Positions 62,341 to 64,000 of a DNA stretch of 64,000 nucleotides are shown piece by piece (positions within the stretch are counted from its first letter, which is position 1; each line of letters opens with the position of its first letter). The translations under genes and the position numbers were made by a program. Source of the DNA: Megachile rotundata (Eukaryota; Arthropoda; Insecta; Hymenoptera; Megachilidae); the NCBI RefSeq assembly GCF_050947335.1, contig NC_134993.1, positions 2,294,001 through 2,358,000 of the forward strand, in the 5' to 3' direction. Below the pieces are notes generated by a model. It was not told where the DNA came from, did no database searches, and saw nothing but the letters and a program-made list of their open reading frames with translations.

Positions 62341-63170
62341 TCACACAATGACGATCACACAATCACCATCACACAATCACGACCACTCAATCACGATCAC
62401 ACAATCACGATCACACAATCACGATCACACAATCACGTTCACACAATCACAAACACAGAGTCGCGATCACACGATCACGATCACACAACCACGATCACAC
62501 AGTCACGATCACACAATCACGATCACACAGTCACGATCACACAATCAGAGTCACACAATCACAATCACACAATCACACAGTCACAATCCCACAATCACGA
62601 CCACACAGTCACGATCACACAATCACAATCATACAATCACAATCACACAATCACATTAACACAATCAGACAATCACACAGTCACACAATCACGATCACAC
62701 AATCACGATCACACAATCACGATCACACAATCACGATCACACAATCACGATCACACAATCACGATCACACAATCACAATCACACAATCACAATCACACAA
62801 TCACAATCACACAACCAAAATCACACAATCACAATCACACAATCAAGGCCACACAATGACGATCACACAATCACCATCACACAATCTCGACCACACAATC
62901 ACGATCACACAATCACGATCACACAATCACGTTCACACAATCGCAAACACACAGACGCGATCACTCGATCACGATCACACAATCACGATCACTCAATCGC
63001 AATCACACAATCACAAACACACAGTCGCGAGCACACGATCACGATCACAAGATCACGATCACACAATCACAATCACACAATCGTTATCACACAATCACGA
63101 TCACACAATCACGATCACACAATCACAATCACACAATCACGTTCACACAATCACAAACACAGAGTCGCGA
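62341..63170. repeat. Right-edge copy, first part
   Basis: It matches about 51434-52250 at offset 10,907, rising to 10,921. It includes the CACAGAGTCGCG module (62348-62659), the CACAGACGCG word near 62950 and CACAAGATCACG near 63047. The copy ends inside CACAGAGTCGCG at about 63165-63172. Confidence 0.87.
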
Positions 63171-64000
63171 TCACAATCACACAATCACAATCACACAAAC
63201 ACAATCCCACAATCACAATCCCACAATCACAATCCCACAATCACAATCCCGCAATCACAATCCCACAATCACACAATCACACAGTCACAATCCCACAATC
63301 ACGATCACACAATCACGATCACACAATCACAATCACACAATCACGCGCACACAATCACGATCACACAATCACCATCACACAATCACGATCACACAATCAC
63401 GATCACACAATCACGATCGCACAATCAAGGCCACACAATGACGATCACACAATCACCATCACACAATCTCGACCACACAATCACGATCACACAATCACGA
63501 TCACACAATCACGTTCACACAATCGCAAACACACAGTCGCGATCACTCGATCACGATCACACAATCACGATCACACAATCACGATCACACGATCACGATC
63601 ACACAATCACAAACACACAATCGTTATCACACAATCACGATCACACAATCACGATCACACAATCACAATCACACAATCGTTATCACACAATCACGATCAC
63701 ACAATCACGATCACACAATCACAATCACACAATCACAATCACACAATCAAGGTCACACAATGACGATCACACAATCACCATCACACAATCACGATCACAC
63801 AATCACGATCACACAATCACGATCACACAATCACGATCACACAATCACGATCACACAAACACGATCACACGATCACAATCACACAATCACAAACACACAG
63901 TCGCGATCACACGATCACGATCACACGATCGCGATCACACGATCACGATCACACGATCACGATCACACAATCACGATCACACTATCACGATCAGACAATC
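63171..64000. repeat. Right-edge copy, second part
   Basis: It matches about 53290-54119 at offset 9,881, including the five-unit CCC run (63198-63267), CACGCGCAC near 63341 and the paired ATCGTTATC words near 63622 and 63678. The match runs to the last base, so the array continues beyond the window. Confidence 0.87.

Larger units (their letters stand above)
1..64000. repeat. Satellite array of 14-bp units filling the window
   Basis: Every stretch I read is made of the unit ATCACGATCACACA or close variants, all in the same orientation. The unit is a hexamer ATCACN plus an octamer ATCACACA. Common hexamers end in G or A; ATCACC, ATCACT and ATCACGTT-type variants are minor. Common octamer variants are ATCACACG, ATCACACT, ATCACACC and GTCACACA-like words. 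The consensus unit holds 6 A, 5 C, 1 G and 2 T, so the top strand is strongly A/C-rich and G-poor. No unique DNA, inversion, transposon, RNA gene or credible gene interrupts it. The size and nested organisation suggest eukaryotic heterochromatin; the host is not identifiable from the sequence. Confidence 0.98.

Noticed and set aside
1..64000. Bacterial operon with AAGG ribosome-binding sites and ATGA overlaps
   Set aside because: The motif is one repeat word copied throughout the window; the genes it would link are all the same repeat in shifting frames.
1..64000. CRISPR array
   Set aside because: There are no constant repeats separated by unique spacers; everything is the same short unit with variants, and no cas genes are present.
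1..64000. Telomeric repeat or known centromere motif
   Set aside because: I saw no TTAGGG-like tract on either strand and no sequence resembling a CENP-B box. The array's chromosomal position cannot be inferred.
1..64000. Histidine-rich metal-binding or silk-like protein family
   Set aside because: The HNHDH pattern comes from CAC/CAT/GAT phases of the DNA unit, and each other frame yields the same pattern. No independent evidence supports translation.
1..64000. tRNA, rRNA or structured ncRNA genes
   Set aside because: The top strand is nearly G-free and cannot form stable stems with itself, and no conserved RNA motifs are present.

Overview
The whole 64,000-base window is one uninterrupted tandem-repeat (satellite) array. 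I find no protein-coding gene, no rRNA or tRNA, no CRISPR array, no transposon and no unique flanking DNA. The basic unit is the 14-mer ATCACGATCACACA, always head to tail with the C/A-rich strand on top. It reads as two words: a hexamer ATCACN (mostly ATCACG or ATCACA) and an octamer ATCACACA. Hexamer plus octamer gives 14 bp; pure hexamer runs and pure octamer runs also occur. An array of this size with nested kilobase-scale copies points to a eukaryotic heterochromatic, centromere-adjacent, subtelomeric or sex-chromosome satellite. The species and chromosomal location cannot be told from the sequence.

Long open frames cover the + strand, up to 1,231 codons at 58063-61758, but they follow from the repeat. 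The unit has no stop codon in any + frame. Because 14 is not a multiple of 3, all three frames give the same 14-residue peptide cycle (HNHDHTITITQSRS). The - strand has TGA in every frame every 42 bp. I annotate none of these frames as CDS.

Layout, left to right. 1-15800: copies of a roughly 5-7 kb higher-order block (122-5090, 7314-11850, 13309 onward). 15801-26526: a recent tandem duplication of about 5.06 kb (P1-Q1-P2-Q2), with a homogenised insertion before Q2. 26527-40060: a mosaic of rearranged modules, including a CpG-dense run near 30815-30954. 40061-47171: a 3.0-3.3 kb tandem array (R1, R2, partial R3). 47172-64000: further mosaic with a 5.04 kb-spaced pair (T1/T2), a roughly 4.1 kb-spaced family (U1-U3), a copy of the R module 20.6 kb away, and at the right edge a copy of 51.4-54.1 kb lacking 1,040 bp.

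Two short modules punctuate the array. One is an anchor reading AAGGTCACACAATGACG (or AAGGCC...). The other is a roughly 320-bp module marked by CACAGAGTCGCG. Length changes are almost always even (6, 8, 14 or combinations); I found only three odd-length events, two of them copies of each other. All coordinates and offsets were read by eye and by subtraction of matching landmarks, so block edges are good to about one unit unless stated.
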